Positions 1 to 10,997 of a DNA stretch of 64,000 nucleotides are shown piece by piece. This stretch comes from Diplolepis rosae (Eukaryota; Arthropoda; Insecta; Hymenoptera; Diplolepididae). Position 1 is the first letter of the stretch. Each line of letters begins with the position of its first letter. Made by a program: the position numbers and the translations under genes. The notes under the pieces are model-generated. The model was not told where the DNA came from. It was given only the letters and a program-made list of their open reading frames with translations, and did not search any database. The stretch spans positions 6,386,001-6,450,000 of the forward strand of contig JAPYXD010000484.1 of the NCBI GenBank assembly GCA_030998225.1. Reading direction: 5' to 3'.

Positions 1-1536
1 ATAACATTGTGATGATATTCTGAAATTACAAGAACATTTTATTAATAGTTTTTTCAAAGTTATTTTGTCGTGTTTGTTATTTTATTTTGTGTTTTTTGGT
101 ATCAATATTAAACGATTTGGATTGATTCCTTAATAAATATTAGAGAAAATATATTGTTGTGAAGTAATTGCTCCACGCGCACAACAGACGTCCCTCTCTT
201 AGACTTAGCGGGAAATTTAAATCCAAAATAAACTGACTCTCACTAGAGAAGTTATTTGGTACTATAGTTACTAACAGAAGGTTACTTAAAAAGTACACAT
301 TTTAGTAATAATATTTAATAGAATAATGGCATGCCTTGTAAAGCAGACTTTACACCTTTATAAATTGATATAAGTAGTGGATAGTTCGTTTCTACAACCT
401 TCGATTGAAAGTTTTTTGGCACTGATTTTCATTTTCAACTTTTTTGTTAACTTTTTTGAAATCTCTAAATACTACTTGTAAAAACCCTGTCGCTCAGAAA
501 AAAATCTTTCAACCTTGACGAGTCTCCCTGGTGCATATTTCGGATTGGAATAATTTCGAATCGTTCTATATCGTTTTTACACCTTGAAAACAGTAGAAGA
601 TATGGAAAATTTGGCCAAATTTTTCGAATTTTATAAAAGTGGAGGTGTTCCAGGCCCCCTAAAAAACCTGTCAAAACAAATTTCAAGAAACAACATTTGT
701 TATGAAAATTGAAGGGTTGAAATTTCTGCAATGCACTTAAGGATTCGGTTTGAAAAGTTAGTTCAGATTGAGTTCGCATTTAAATAGGTTTAGAATTTTT
801 CGGATAGCACGGAATCAGTCGGTTTGAAATGTTGGGTCGAAATGACGGCGATTGGTATATTCCAAATGAAAGAAGAAACTCAATTTATTTAAGGCTTTAT
901 CGGCCTTAAGGAGCATATTCTCATCGTAATACTCGTGTTTTGCGCTAAATTTTTCGTTTATCTGTTAGAGCCCCAATTACATTTTTGAAAATTTTGAAAA
1001 GTCCTTTTTTACATAATACCAATACCTTCTCATATGAGTATATAAAAAACTTTATTTAATTAGAGTAAATGTATACAATATACAAAACGCTTATATTATA
1101 CTTTTATCACCGTGATGCATATGCATACAACTATTATAGTAAAAGGAACTAATGTTTTGCATAGTTATCAATATATGCATTATACTCAAATAGCTGAGTG
1201 AAAGTGTTTCTCACGCCATTGAAAATTATTACTAAAATGTGTACTTTTTAAGTAACCTTCTGTCAGTAACTATAGTACCAAATAACTTCTCTAGTGAGAG
1301 TCAGTTTATTTTGGATTTAAATTTCCCGCTAAGTCTAAGAGAGGGACGTCTGTTGTGCGCGTGGAGCAATTACTTCACAACAATATATTTTCTCTAATAT
1401 TTATTAAGGAATCAATCCAAATCGTTTAATATTGATACCAAAAAACACAAAATAAAATAACAAACACGACAAAATAACTTTGAAAAAACTATTAATAAAA
1501 TGTTCTTGTAATTTCAGAATATCATCACAATGTTAT
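1..1536. mobile_element. Foldback DNA element with ~311 bp terminal inverted repeats
   Basis: Bases 1-312 and 1226-1536 are near-perfect reverse complements, differing by only a few bases (for example the left arm begins ATAACATTGTGATG and the right arm ends CATCACAATGTTAT). The 913 bp between them has no plausible transposase; the 104-codon minus-strand ORF at 465-779 has no recognisable motif. The layout is that of a non-autonomous foldback/TIR element. The left tip coincides with the window edge, so the true outer border and any target-site duplication on that side cannot be seen. The high arm identity suggests a young insertion or arm conversion. Confidence 0.85.
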
Positions 1537-1559
1537 AAACTTAATAATTTTTCTAATTT

Positions 1560-1945
1560 TGACCACCAAACATTGAAAATGGACTACCAAACGCCACCAA
1601 ACGACCACCAAACGATATCAAAAAGAATTTTTGAAAAATTCCAAAATATGGGGTGCTACCCATGATTTTGAAAACCTTATAACTTTTTCAATTTTGACCA
1701 CCAAACGACAAAAGTAGACTACCAAACACCACCAAACGACCACCAAACGATTAAAAAAGGAATTTTTAAAAAATTCCAAAATATGGGGTGCAGCGTGAAG
1801 TTAGCACCCCAATTTTGAAAACCTCATAACTTTTTCAATTTGGACCACCAAACGACAAAAGTAGACTACCAAACGCCACCAAACGACCACCAAACGATTC
1901 CATAAAAAAAAATCGAAATTTTCATAGTCGGGGTGCTAACTTCAC
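1560..1945. repeat. Tandem array, three ~135-146 bp units rich in ACCAAACG
   Basis: The motif GACCACCAAAC recurs at about 1561, 1696 and 1842, each time followed by a dense cluster of CACCAAACG-type words and then by a segment containing TTCCAAAATATGGGGTGC or a variant of it. Units two and three are the most alike. Each unit is itself built of short ~8-11 bp subrepeats, so this is a higher-order satellite-like block. It abuts the foldback element directly. No coding content is supported. Confidence 0.85.
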
Positions 1946-2208
1946 GGTGGTCGAAAAATCTGTCTTTTCCTATGCACGAAATATCTATAGTCGCATTTTA
2001 CATTTCTTTATGACCAGTCAAACTTTTTCGCGATTTTTTAAATAATTATAGGATAACTCATGAACAAATTAACTTGGCGAGTAGATTTTTGAACACCTTT
2101 ATAGCAAATTTCTCGCTCTACAACTTTTGTCCGAAAACTTTTTGTCTCCGAAGCAATCGTTCCCTGCAATCCACGATCAAATGCAAAAAATACGGATTTT
2201 TAACTTAA

Positions 2209-2230
2209 CCCCCCCCCCCCCCAACCCCCC
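2209..2230. repeat. Poly-C tract
   Basis: A run of 14 C, two A, then six C, unusual in this AT-rich window. It could be the G-rich 3' tail of the minus-strand SINE-like sequence just downstream, but the intervening 140 bp leaves that open. Confidence 0.7.
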
Positions 2231-2367
2231 ATAGCGAAGCATACAAAAATCATTGTCCAATTTATGCTATGATTGTTTCTCATGCCCCCTAGAATGTTGT
2301 TAACTTTTTTGGTAGATGTGACATTTTTTTCCAAAAACCATAGGAAAATCATCTAATTTCCCTCAAC

Positions 2368-2472
2368 TACTGCCACACCGAGCCGCTCGGGATTATCCTT
2401 TCGCCCGGGACTCGCATCCGCGGCCACACGCCCGTTAGGCAAAGCGACTAGCCGCGCCAACCAGGGAGGGGA
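2368..2472 (-). mobile_element. tRNA-derived SINE head (minus strand)
   Basis: A GC-rich island of about 105 bp. Read on the minus strand it holds an A-box-like TGGTTGGCGCGGCTAG and, ~50 bases on, a B-box-like GATGCGAGTCCCG, the spacing of an internal RNA polymerase III promoter. The rest does not fold as a full cloverleaf, so this is a SINE head rather than a tRNA gene. Short complementary flanks (TTTCCCTC / GAGGGGAA) sit on both sides. Family not identified. Confidence 0.5.
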
Positions 2473-2480
2473 ATAAAAAG

Positions 2481-3376
2481 AATTCTCCCCCATGAAAAGT
2501 AATATTAAACCATTTTTTCTGGAAAAACGAAAAAAAATTTCTTCATGCTGCCAAATTTTTCAATTTTCAACATTTTTATATCATTTTTAGTTCAAATAGA
2601 AGGTATTTTAATGTAATTCCTACATTTTTTTAGTTCACATGTTTCAGATTTAAAGAGCGACCACTATTATGCCCACAGTGGAGGCCCTCTGGCAGAAAGG
2701 TGCTACAAACGACAACACTTTTATGTTGTGAAACATAATTATTCGACAATAAAAAGAAAATATCGTAAATTTTGCTGTCCTAAACAAGGCTCTCCTATGA
2801 GTGATATAAGTTGAAGTTAAATTAAATAAAAGGAATCAAATTATTAAATCTCAATTTGTTCAAATTACTTCGTCATGCCTATCTTCCATTATTTAGATTA
2901 AATATATAATATTATGTACTTTCCTAGTATTTTGTGATTTTTCGCTCAAGTTTCGGACGCGCATATCAGAAAATAATTTTTTTTTCCTACACGGAGAGAA
3001 TTTATTGACAAAACATTACCCAAAAGTTGAGGAAAACGGGAACATAGAGACATTTGGGGAAAGTTTATAATAATTTTGCGCGTTTATTAAAAAACAAATT
3101 CTAAATAATACTCAAGCAGTCAAGTAAACTTTCAAAGCGTAGAGTAAAAATTTAGTAGTGTAATAATTGACATGAAGAGTATAATGTTCGCAAACATTTT
3201 GTCATAAAGTAACCTAAAATAATTGAATCTTTCACCTAAAGTTGGTTAAAATTTATTCTAAAAACAGATTTTAATTTTGCAACTGCAGAGTATTAACCTT
3301 TCATTTAAAATAAGTCAAAGAATTAAAAATGTTTGTGAATCTTTTAGACAAAAATGTCATTTATTACATTACACTA
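2481..3376. other. No gene seen; AT-rich
   Basis: No ORF with protein-like composition. A half MITE end (TACACGGAGAGAA, ~2991) is present without a visible partner. The remainder looks like old unassigned repeat or unique spacer. Confidence 0.5.
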
Positions 3377-4313
3377 CACTGAGAAACTTTTCGTTAGAGT
3401 AAATGATAAAGATGAATCAAAATTTAGTATAGTATCGTTCTAAAATGGGGAAAGCCGAGGCTTTATTACACTTATTCATATTATAACATCGAAGTTTGAT
3501 ATAGTCATAAGTCATTATGAATATGAACTTGCTAGAAACCTGGCGACGCGCAGCAAAAATCAAAAGGTTTATTCTCGGTTTTTCGTATAATTCGTTTCAG
3601 AATGCCGTACGAGTGCTTCCGATGTTTTCCGATTGGCTTATTCGTAGACTCAATCCAAGTCTGCCCAACTCAGTAGTGGCTTATAAGCGATATTTCTTTC
3701 GGAATATGGCAAGCGAGAATAGCCGAGAGGCTTTAGGCGTTAGACATGCGTTTAGTTATGTAAATATAGGTAGGGTTAGAGGGTTCGAACCCAAAAAGCG
3801 ATTCTGAAATTTAATTCAAGTATGTTATTATAAAATAGTGTATTATTGCGTACTTAAATATGTGAACATAAATAAGGTATGATAATAATATTTGTGTATG
3901 TGTTTCAGAATGTCGCATCAGAAAAAGACACAAGAATTCCTTTTCTGAAGCCGTCACTTCTAAAGGTCAAACCTCTTGGTGGAGTGAGTGATTTTTCATA
4001 TAGTGGTTTTCAGATTCCCATATTCTTTGTTTGAAAATTTGAAAAGATTCTTTCAGTCTTTCGAATAAAATGTATTAACACCACTTTAAATTCGCTTCGC
4101 AACTTTAATATAGAGAATTTCAAATTCTCGTCGGTTTTATAACAGATAGTAAAACATATATTCCATTTATACAAACGAAAATATCAACTTAGCCCCTTGA
4201 AAACCACTATATCAATTTCTGATACGTAAACCCTGCTTGCCTCACTTTGAAACGATATTATACTAAAATATGATTCACTTTTACGATTTATTCTAACGAA
4301 AAGTCTCTCAGTG
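3377..4313. mobile_element. TIR transposon copy 1 (CACTGAGA... ends)
   Basis: Begins CACTGAGAAACTTTTCGTTA and ends with the reverse complement TAACGAAAAGTCTCTCAGTG; similarity of the arms continues for ~60 bp. An inverted second copy lies at 24281-25280, sharing interior stretches such as TAAATATGTGAACATAAATA and a perfect 12 bp palindrome GGGTTCGAACCC. No transposase is encoded; the 96-codon ORF at 3517-3807 is not conserved in the second copy. Non-autonomous element, superfamily not determined. Confidence 0.85.
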
Positions 4314-4783
4314 TATTGTAAAGCTTAAACCAAATCTCAATGAAAGTTTAGTGTAAGTTTGAATATTATCTCAAATATTTTATGTGGAACTTTACACTTC
4401 ACTGGCGAGCTTTTCTTCTCGAGTGTTAATGTACGATTTATTTACGCATAAGTTATTTCTTTATGAATGTACAAATTATAAAAATTAGAATATTAAAAAC
4501 TTTCAAGCATTTCAATTCAGTTTCTAAATAATTTATTTAATTTTTCATTGAAAGAAAATGTATCTTAGACGATAGTAATTAGGTATGAATTTCCTTAGGG
4601 GACTTCAAAATTTTAATCCGTCACTGGCAAAGCGGCGGTGTTATATCATAACGATTATGACCGGTGAGGAATATGATTGTACATAAGATTAACATAGAGC
4701 ATTAATGTAGAATATAATGAAAACTGTTAAATAACAATAATAAAAGGTAAAATAGTCGTTAGAAATACTTTGTAAGTATACAT
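4314..4783. other. No gene seen
   Basis: AT-rich spacer between two elements without coding, RNA or repeat signals that I can support. Confidence 0.5.
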
Positions 4784-4909
4784 ACGCAAAAAAGTAAATG
4801 CTAATAATCAGCATTTTCGTGCTGCTCAGCAGCAACTACCGTTGCTGACCGACCGGCGTACTGATAATCAGCAATCGATTACTGATCACCAGCATTTTCT
4901 TCTTTGCGT
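4784..4909. mobile_element. 126 bp MITE/hairpin
   Basis: Ends ACGCAAAAAAGTAAATGCT and the complementary AGCATTTTCTTCTTTGCGT. The centre is full of TGCTGA/TCAGCA words (AATCAGCA, GCTGCTCAGCAGC, GTTGCTGACC), so the element can fold into several nested stems. Confidence 0.7.
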
Positions 4910-5179
4910 GCAAGTGCAACGCCATCAAGCAAAAATATAGTAGAAGACCAAAATGTGATGAATTCGGGGTTAATTTAATTTAATTTCCGTCTCACATTTT
5001 TTATTTATACGGAAAGTCGAGATTTTTTTTACAAATAAATGTAATAATAAACTTGCAGCGCGTATGTAAAAAACACTATATCACAAGCCTCGCAGGTCAT
5101 ATTAATTAATTCAGAACATTACCGCTTTTGTGGCGTATTGCAATTTTAAACTCCCAATGGTGCTAGAAACTTTACTTAT

Positions 5180-5640
5180 AAAGGGTTTTTCAATTAGAGG
5201 TTTCATTTTGATTTAAAAGAAAAACGCGTGTTTTTTGTAAAAAATCATTTGATTTTTATTTCATTCAATAGTGGAAGTTTTGCCATTAATAATGAAAAAT
5301 AACATCATTCATATGGCCTCCACGGCTACGTTTGCAGGACCATGCTGTTTTTATGGAATTTCCCATTACATTTCCGCACATTTGCGACTCTATTTCGTCA
5401 ATAACGGTACGAATCAAATTAAATCGCATGATTTCGGCGGCGAATTATAATCGCCGTTTCGAGAAATCATTCGGCCTGGAAACTTTTCACGCAAAAGACC
5501 GATGGTTTCGCCACTTATGTGGCACGTAGCGCCGTCTTGTTCCAAATAAACATCGCCCACATCCATGTCTTCCAATTCTGGCCATAAAAATTCATTAATC
5601 ATGGTTTGATAGCGCAATCCATTTACTTAAACAGCCGCTC
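5180..5640 (-). pseudogene. Mariner-family transposase relic (C-terminal half)
   Basis: Minus-strand translation of 5414-5617 gives FLWPELEDMDVGDVY, then QDGATCH and LREKFPGRMISRNGD, followed by PPKSCDL: the second catalytic Asp block and following motif of Tc1/mariner transposases of the group with QDGATCHT. Lower on the same strand (5340-5290) the typical end RSRGGHMNDVIFH is readable. The segment between carries stops and frame changes and the N-terminal half is missing. A dead copy. The same family is split around 45905-48690. Confidence 0.85.
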
Positions 5641-6078
5641 CAGCTTCATTTTCAAAAAAATAAGGCCCATTGATCCCTATAACTCTTCTACTATAAAGTA
5701 TAGCTGACACAGCTTAACTTCTAGCTCAACAATTAAAATACAGCAATACTTTTAAACTGTGTTACCGAAGATTCTAGGTATCATACTTAAACAGTTTTTC
5801 CCAGTATGCCTGTCCTCGTAGTTGACGTTGTCTGTGGTAATGATAAGATATAAATTTCAAAAGAATGATTAGATGAAATTGCATTTTTGTAAACATTATC
5901 TGAGATCAAAAATAAAAGACGAGTTCGTTAGCCAGACTTATGTAGAAAAAATTCATAAAATGAAGTTTATTATATTTAAATAAGTTATAGGGTATTTTTT
6001 AGGTGATGGCTGGTGGCTGAGCAAATCATGATTATTTATTTGATCAATAGGCCTTAAAAGTCTTCAAACATAAGCTTG
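5641..6078. other. No gene seen
   Basis: No ORF, RNA or repeat that I can support. Confidence 0.5.
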
Positions 6079-6318
6079 CACTGAAAGAAATGCTTGGGAT
6101 TTATCAGCCATATGAATATAGCTGATTGTTTTTAAGTAATTTAACAAAATATATTTGACAGTTAATCAAAAATATTGCTGCAATAGTAATTCATATGTTT
6201 GGAATACACATACAGGCTGAACTAATACAAGCAAACCTTGGTTGTCGGTAAATCTCCAATATAATATAGGTCAAGGAACCACAATTATGTCTGTATCGTC
6301 GAATTTTTTTTTTCAGTG
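6079..6318. mobile_element. 240 bp MITE, copy 1 (CACTGAAA ends)
   Basis: Starts CACTGAAAGAAATGCTTGGG and ends TTTTTTTTCAGTG. A reverse-complement copy of the whole element lies at 44099-44336, with shared interior words such as GGAATACACATACAGGCTGA. Two full-length copies with matching ends define the element. Confidence 0.9.
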
Positions 6319-7056
6319 TGTGGCGCTTTTTCTGGGCGGGGGCTGGGGATAGAATGACGAACTTGCACTGGGCACAAAAAGACTAATTACGCCTCTGCAT
6401 GTAATATTTGCTTCCGGCTTGTGCTGCCATCTTCACAACCGTCGTCAAAAGGTCTCTTTTTCACTATTGTGTCACAAAGCCAAACTATATATTTGACTTA
6501 AACAACAAAATTGAAGAGTAAAATTATTCGCTATAAAGAGATCTACAAATATGATTTGATTTATTTTTTATAATTTTATAAGTTTCGTGTAGTTATAGTA
6601 TTACATCATGAGAAATAAACTTAAATGTCTGCAGAATAATTTTCTTTCCGAAAAAGTGCTCAAAACATTCGAATATTACCTAACATGTGCCCTGTTACGC
6701 ACAAAAACGCACAATGCAAAAATATTATTTTAATAGTGATCAACGAATGTTGGTCAACGCTCACGCGCTATAACCTAGGAATCAGACCTTAATGATGTGA
6801 GATGCGCGAAACCCATAGACCGAAATCGAAGCCGTTGATGTAAAGTAGAGAGTGCTTTAACCAATTTTTCAAATAGAACTTCCGTTAGGATTACCTTCCT
6901 AAAATCTGTTACAAGAATGCATACATTCGCCAATCCATGACAACCTGAGGCAGTACATTGAAAGGTGGTATATGATCGTACTGACAACTGACTTGATTGA
7001 CTCCCAACGTTAGAGTCGATTGTTAAATTAAAACTAACCGTTAAAATAACCAACGT
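6319..7056. other. No gene seen; one short dispersed repeat
   Basis: Around 6418-6448 the words CTTGTGCTGCCA and CTTCACAACC recur at 28909-28931, so part of this stretch belongs to a dispersed repeat. The 92-codon minus ORF at 6775-7053 runs into the tandem array and has no recognisable domain. Confidence 0.45.
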
Positions 7057-7556
7057 GAATAAACAATTTGAGTGAATGATTCGAACCTACACCAAACTGA
7101 TGGATGTTGAACGTTTGGTTCGAATAAACGTTTAGGACAGATTGAATCTAAATTTTAAATAAACAATGAAAATTAACAATCTCAATAATCTATGTGAATA
7201 AACAATTTGATTGGATGATTCGAACCTACACCAAACTGATGGATGTTAAGCGTTTGGTTCGAATGGACGTTTAGGACAGATTAGATCAAAATTTTAAATA
7301 AACAATTAAAATTAAGAACCTCAATAATCTATGTGAATAAACAATTTGATTGAACGATTCGAACCTAAACAAAACTGATGGATGTTGAGCGTTTGGTTTG
7401 AATGAACGTTTAGCGACAGATTACATAAAGAATTTTAAATAAACAATTAAAATTAACAATCTCAATAATCTATGTGAATAAACAATTTGATTGGATGATT
7501 CGAACCTACACCAAACTGATGGATGTTGAGCATTTAGTTCGAATGAACGTTTAGAA
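7057..7556. repeat. Tandem array, ~3.6 units of 139-141 bp
   Basis: The unit start GAATAAACAATTTGA recurs at 7057, 7196, 7335 and 7476 (periods 139, 139, 141). Units differ by scattered substitutions and the last is truncated near 7556. Each unit contains ATTCGAACC ... GGTTCGAAT as a 9 bp inverted pair ~30 bases apart, and the half GGTTCGAAT resembles a tRNA B box. Satellite-like. Confidence 0.95.
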
Positions 7557-7781
7557 AAGGCTGGATTGAAACTGAACAACGAAAATCGTTAAAGAAATGG
7601 AAAATTGGAGAATTCGTTTCAAATTCACAATATTTGTTCGTAGAATAAACTTGAAATTGTATTTTGGAATAAAATTGAATCCTGAATATTAAAATTTGAA
7701 GCTGGAATATTGGTAGGTGTAAAATCATAAGAGAAAAATTGTACTCACTTATAACATTTATTTGCGTTGTGGTGAAGATAT

Positions 7782-7880
7782 ATATATATATATTATATAT
7801 AAAGCATTTCGTGTGATTGCAGCCCTCGTTTCACTCGGGCAGCAAACTTAACACTCATGCAATCGCTCTGTTTCGCCCCT
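7782..7880. repeat. (TA)n tract and divergent copy of hairpin repeat R1
   Basis: A short TA dinucleotide run near 7782-7800 is followed by GTGTGATTGCAGCCCTCG and CGGGCAGCAAACTTAACACT. Three better copies of this ~80 bp sequence are at 27541, 28501 and 45111. The core GCCCTCG ... CGGGC can form a short stem. Confidence 0.6.
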
Positions 7881-8120
7881 TGTAATGTAATATACTATTT
7901 CATAACACATATATCGAAAAGTTGTTTTCAACCCTAGAGATGAAAGTTGAAACAAGCGACTGCGAAAGCATTTTACGCTGTAACCGGTATCGAAAGTATA
8001 TGGACTTTACATCATCTGCAGTCATTTCCCCTCTTATCGAACCTCATTTTGAGGCTAACTTCAGTCTTCACTTTCGATCGATTATAATTTTTATTAAAAT
8101 AGGTTAAAATTCTTATTAAA

Positions 8121-9463
8121 ATGAAATGTAAAGATTCAATTGATTTCGCCACTGATAGAGACGACGAAATATTTCTTGATCTACCTTCAGAGATCGTGGA
8201 AGTAGCCAAAACTGTTAAAAACGAGTTGCTTCCCGAAAAATCAAGAGATAAATATAACGCAGCTTATGAAAAATTTGCAGCGTGGCAAAAAACCATGAAA
8301 ACAGATTTAATATCAGAAAGTGTGCTTCTTGCTTATTTCAAAACACTTTCCGAGAATTATCAACCAAGAACACTGTGGAGTCAACATTCCATGCTAAAAT
8401 CAGTGATTGTCAATCAAAGAGATGTCAACATTGGTAATTATTCACTGTTGACTGCATTTCTGAAACGAAAAAACAAGGGATTTCAGAGTACCAAAGCCAA
8501 AGTTCTGGAAGCAACAGAAATAGAACGGTTTTTAAACGAAGCCCCCGATGATCGATGGTTGGCAACAAAAGTAAGTGCATTAAGCAACGTAACCTTATTT
8601 TTTTTGCAATAATTTTTCCTTATATTTGTATTGTTTTCTATATGATTAGTTGTTTTTTATGGTAAATATTTTTCCAGGTGATTCTTATCATAGGGATTAC
8701 CGGAGGATGTAGAGGATGTGAACTTACAAATGTAAAATTCTCGGATATTGAAGATAAAAACACATCTATGGTGGTGCGAATCCCAGATACAAAAACATAT
8801 ATTCTTCGCTCATTCGTCATTGAGGCAAAATTCGCAAAAATTGTGCGAAAATACATCGCCTTGCGTCCAAAAGATGTCCCTACTGATCATTTTTTTTTAA
8901 ACTATAGAAATTCCAAATTTACGAAGCAAGCGATTGGGAAAAATAAATTCACAAGCACTCCCAACGAAGTTGCCCAATACCTTGAATTGCCCGATGCTAA
9001 TCTTTACACGAGACACTGTCTACGCAGGACTTCAGCCACTCTTCTTGCAAATCAAGCAGCAAACACATGAATGATACAGCAACATGGTAGGTGGAAATCA
9101 AGTTCTATAGCAGAATTCATTATAAAGTTTTTATATTCATATTTATAATATTTTAAGTAAAGGAAATAAATAAAATTCGATTCCTTACAGGTTACGTTGA
9201 ATACTCTATACACAACAAGAGAAAAATAGGAAACCTAATAACCCACGACATCAATTTGGCAACTCTCGATTCTGGGTCTGGGTCTGATAATCCTCAAAAA
9301 TTGAAGCGTTCATGCACATCGATAAGACCATCAAATGTTCAAGACGAGAATGCTTTTTTTGCAGAAGCCGATTTTCCTGTTCAGACGTGCTTTTTTCAAA
9401 GAAACGTCAGTTGCACCTTGACCGAAACTAAATCTTTCAGTACCAAAAACGAAAAACAAAATA
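8121..9463 (+). pseudogene. Crypton-type tyrosine recombinase, three exons, inactivated
   Basis: Exon 1 (8121-8570, 150 codons) starts with ATG and holds a SAM-like N-terminal core-binding region (DKYNAAYEKFAAWQ, then YFKTLSENYQPRTLWS). It splices in phase 0 through GTAAGT and a TTTTTCCAG acceptor to exon 2 (8678-9067). The catalytic residues of the tyrosine recombinase fold are visible: Arg in TGGCRGCEL (about residue 162), His and Arg in TRHCLRRTSA (about 263 and 266) and a later His in QQHGRW; the tyrosine would be in YVEYS, exon 3 from 9191. Inactivating changes: an in-frame TGA at 9068-9070 before QQHGRW, no usable donor at the end of exon 2, and a foldback MITE at 9464 that replaces the C-terminal tail. 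Cryptons move by tyrosine recombination and leave no TIRs, consistent with none being visible here. The assignment to Crypton rests on motif recall, not a search. Confidence 0.8.
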
Positions 9464-9634
9464 CCCTTCTAGAAATAATCGATTGGGCACGATTGGATTC
9501 GATTGACCCGATTGAAAACGATTAAGAAACATGATCAAAATCAATCAATTTAATTGTTTCCAATCGTGTTTCTTTATCGTTCTCAATCGGATCAATCGAA
9601 TCCAATCGTGTCCAATCGATTATTTCTAGAAGGG
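9464..9634. mobile_element. 171 bp foldback MITE inside the Crypton 3' end
   Basis: The two halves are reverse complements: CCCTTCTAGAAATAATCGAT at the left and ATCGATTATTTCTAGAAGGG at the right, with pairing continuing ~60 bp to a short AT-rich loop. It is flanked ATA/TAT, consistent with a TA target duplication. Confidence 0.9.
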
Positions 9635-9954
9635 TATCCAAATAATCAATATTAAAGATTGCACGGTTCATATTCATTATGGTAAATAAAAATAAATAGC
9701 TGTTGACAGTTCCATTAAGAATCGATCTCTGCCGGCGCGACATAGTAGACTTTGTGGCACGATTTCTCAGCTTCAGAACCTTGAAATATGAAAACAAACA
9801 TATTTTTTTACTTTTTACTAATCCGACTACGATAAGACACAAGCTTTTTGAAAGATTTTAAAATTTAACAAAATGGCAGCGATTTGAAAAAAAAACTTCT
9901 ATTTTCTACCCTGTTTTTCTAGCTTAAAAAAGCTGTAAAAAATTGAAAAAAAAT
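9635..9954. other. No gene seen
   Basis: The 106-codon minus ORF at 9522-9842 overlaps the foldback MITE and is an artefact of it. Nothing else found. Confidence 0.5.
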
Positions 9955-10026
9955 TTTTGTTCAAAAAGCTCGTAGAAACCTAAAATCAATCAAATTTAGA
10001 AATTTCCTAAGTATCACATACCCTTA
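9955..10026. repeat. Solo arm of foldback family F1
   Basis: Carries CGTAGAAACCTAAAATCAAT and AAGTATCACATACCCTTAAG, the right-hand terminal ~65 bp of family F1 seen complete at 14800 and 35416. The partner arm is missing. Confidence 0.75.
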
Positions 10027-10134
10027 AGTAAATCATTTTCCATCTCAACGCTTTTTGCGAATCCCACATATTTTCTTTTTTGATGTGATTGTTTATATTT
10101 TAATGGTATTTTTTAAAATTCAAATGAAAAATAT

Positions 10135-10746
10135 ACACAGTGCGACAAATAAGTTCAGAGACTCGAACCATATTTAAGTAACGAGTAGCGCTATCTATGT
10201 GTTCAGACCGGCGCTTGAAAGCTGTAACATTCCTCTTTCAGGTAATACTATTTTTGCTTCAATCGGTTGATAAATAGAAAAGTTATGAAAGTTTTCCCAA
10301 AACAACTATTTTGTTGATGTTGGAAAGAGAGGTCAGAAGATGATAATCAAAAAGAAAGGCCAATTTCAGCTGACACCTGAAATAATCGAAAAGCAAAGGA
10401 ATTATCCACAGGAAATTCATTCCAACTGGCCAAACAATTACTGGCGTATATTATCTTGAAGTTTTGAAGCATCTTATGGCCAGAATCCGTCGTATTCGAC
10501 CCGAATATCGTGAGCCAGAGACCTGATCTCTGTTGCACGATAATGCACCGGGTCACACCACACTCATTGTTCGTCAATTTTTGGCTCGGAATCAAGTCTG
10601 TATGTTGAATGATCTTCCGTATTCACCTGATTTGGCCCCGTGCGATTTCTCTCTATTTCAAAAATTGAAATTGAAGTTAAAAAGATGTTTTTTAAATGAC
10701 ATTTCGACCATCAAAACAGCTACAACACTTATTTGTCGCACTGTGT
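10135..10746 (+). mobile_element. Internally deleted mariner (612 bp)
   Basis: Perfect ends ACACAGTGCGACAAATAAGT and its reverse complement at the right, flanked by TA-rich target sequence. The plus strand retains the transposase C-terminal region: YYLEVLKHLMARI is readable from ~10441, then HDNAPGHTT (second catalytic Asp) at 10533-10560 and YSPDLAPCDF with a following LFQKLKLKLK. The N-terminal half is missing and a full mariner is about twice this length, so it is a deletion derivative. Confidence 0.9.
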
Positions 10747-10997
10747 ATATGTTATAACGGAGTTTTGTAATTAAAATTCGTAATTCTTTTCGTAGTAAAC
10801 AATTTTCTATCATAATGTTTTATTCGAATCTCGTATAATTCAACTAGAAAATGGAATTTTTACATTAATTTTTTTAAAGTTTCAACATACTGTAACTTTT
10901 CTAATTTTGGTTTAATCAAAAAATGCTACACGGATGATTATTAGAGATTCATGAAATTATAAAGCAATAAGTGTACGAACAATAAACAATGTTATTA

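Noticed and set aside
465..779. 104-codon minus ORF inside the foldback element
   Set aside because: No recognisable motif, lies in the non-coding interior of a non-autonomous element.
2209..2230. Poly-C tract as a possible sequencing artefact or telomeric signal
   Set aside because: A single short homopolymer gives no evidence for either; recorded only as low complexity.
7057..7556. Tandem array considered as a CRISPR or tRNA cluster
   Set aside because: Units are 139 bp and contiguous without unique spacers; no cloverleaf forms despite the B-box-like words.
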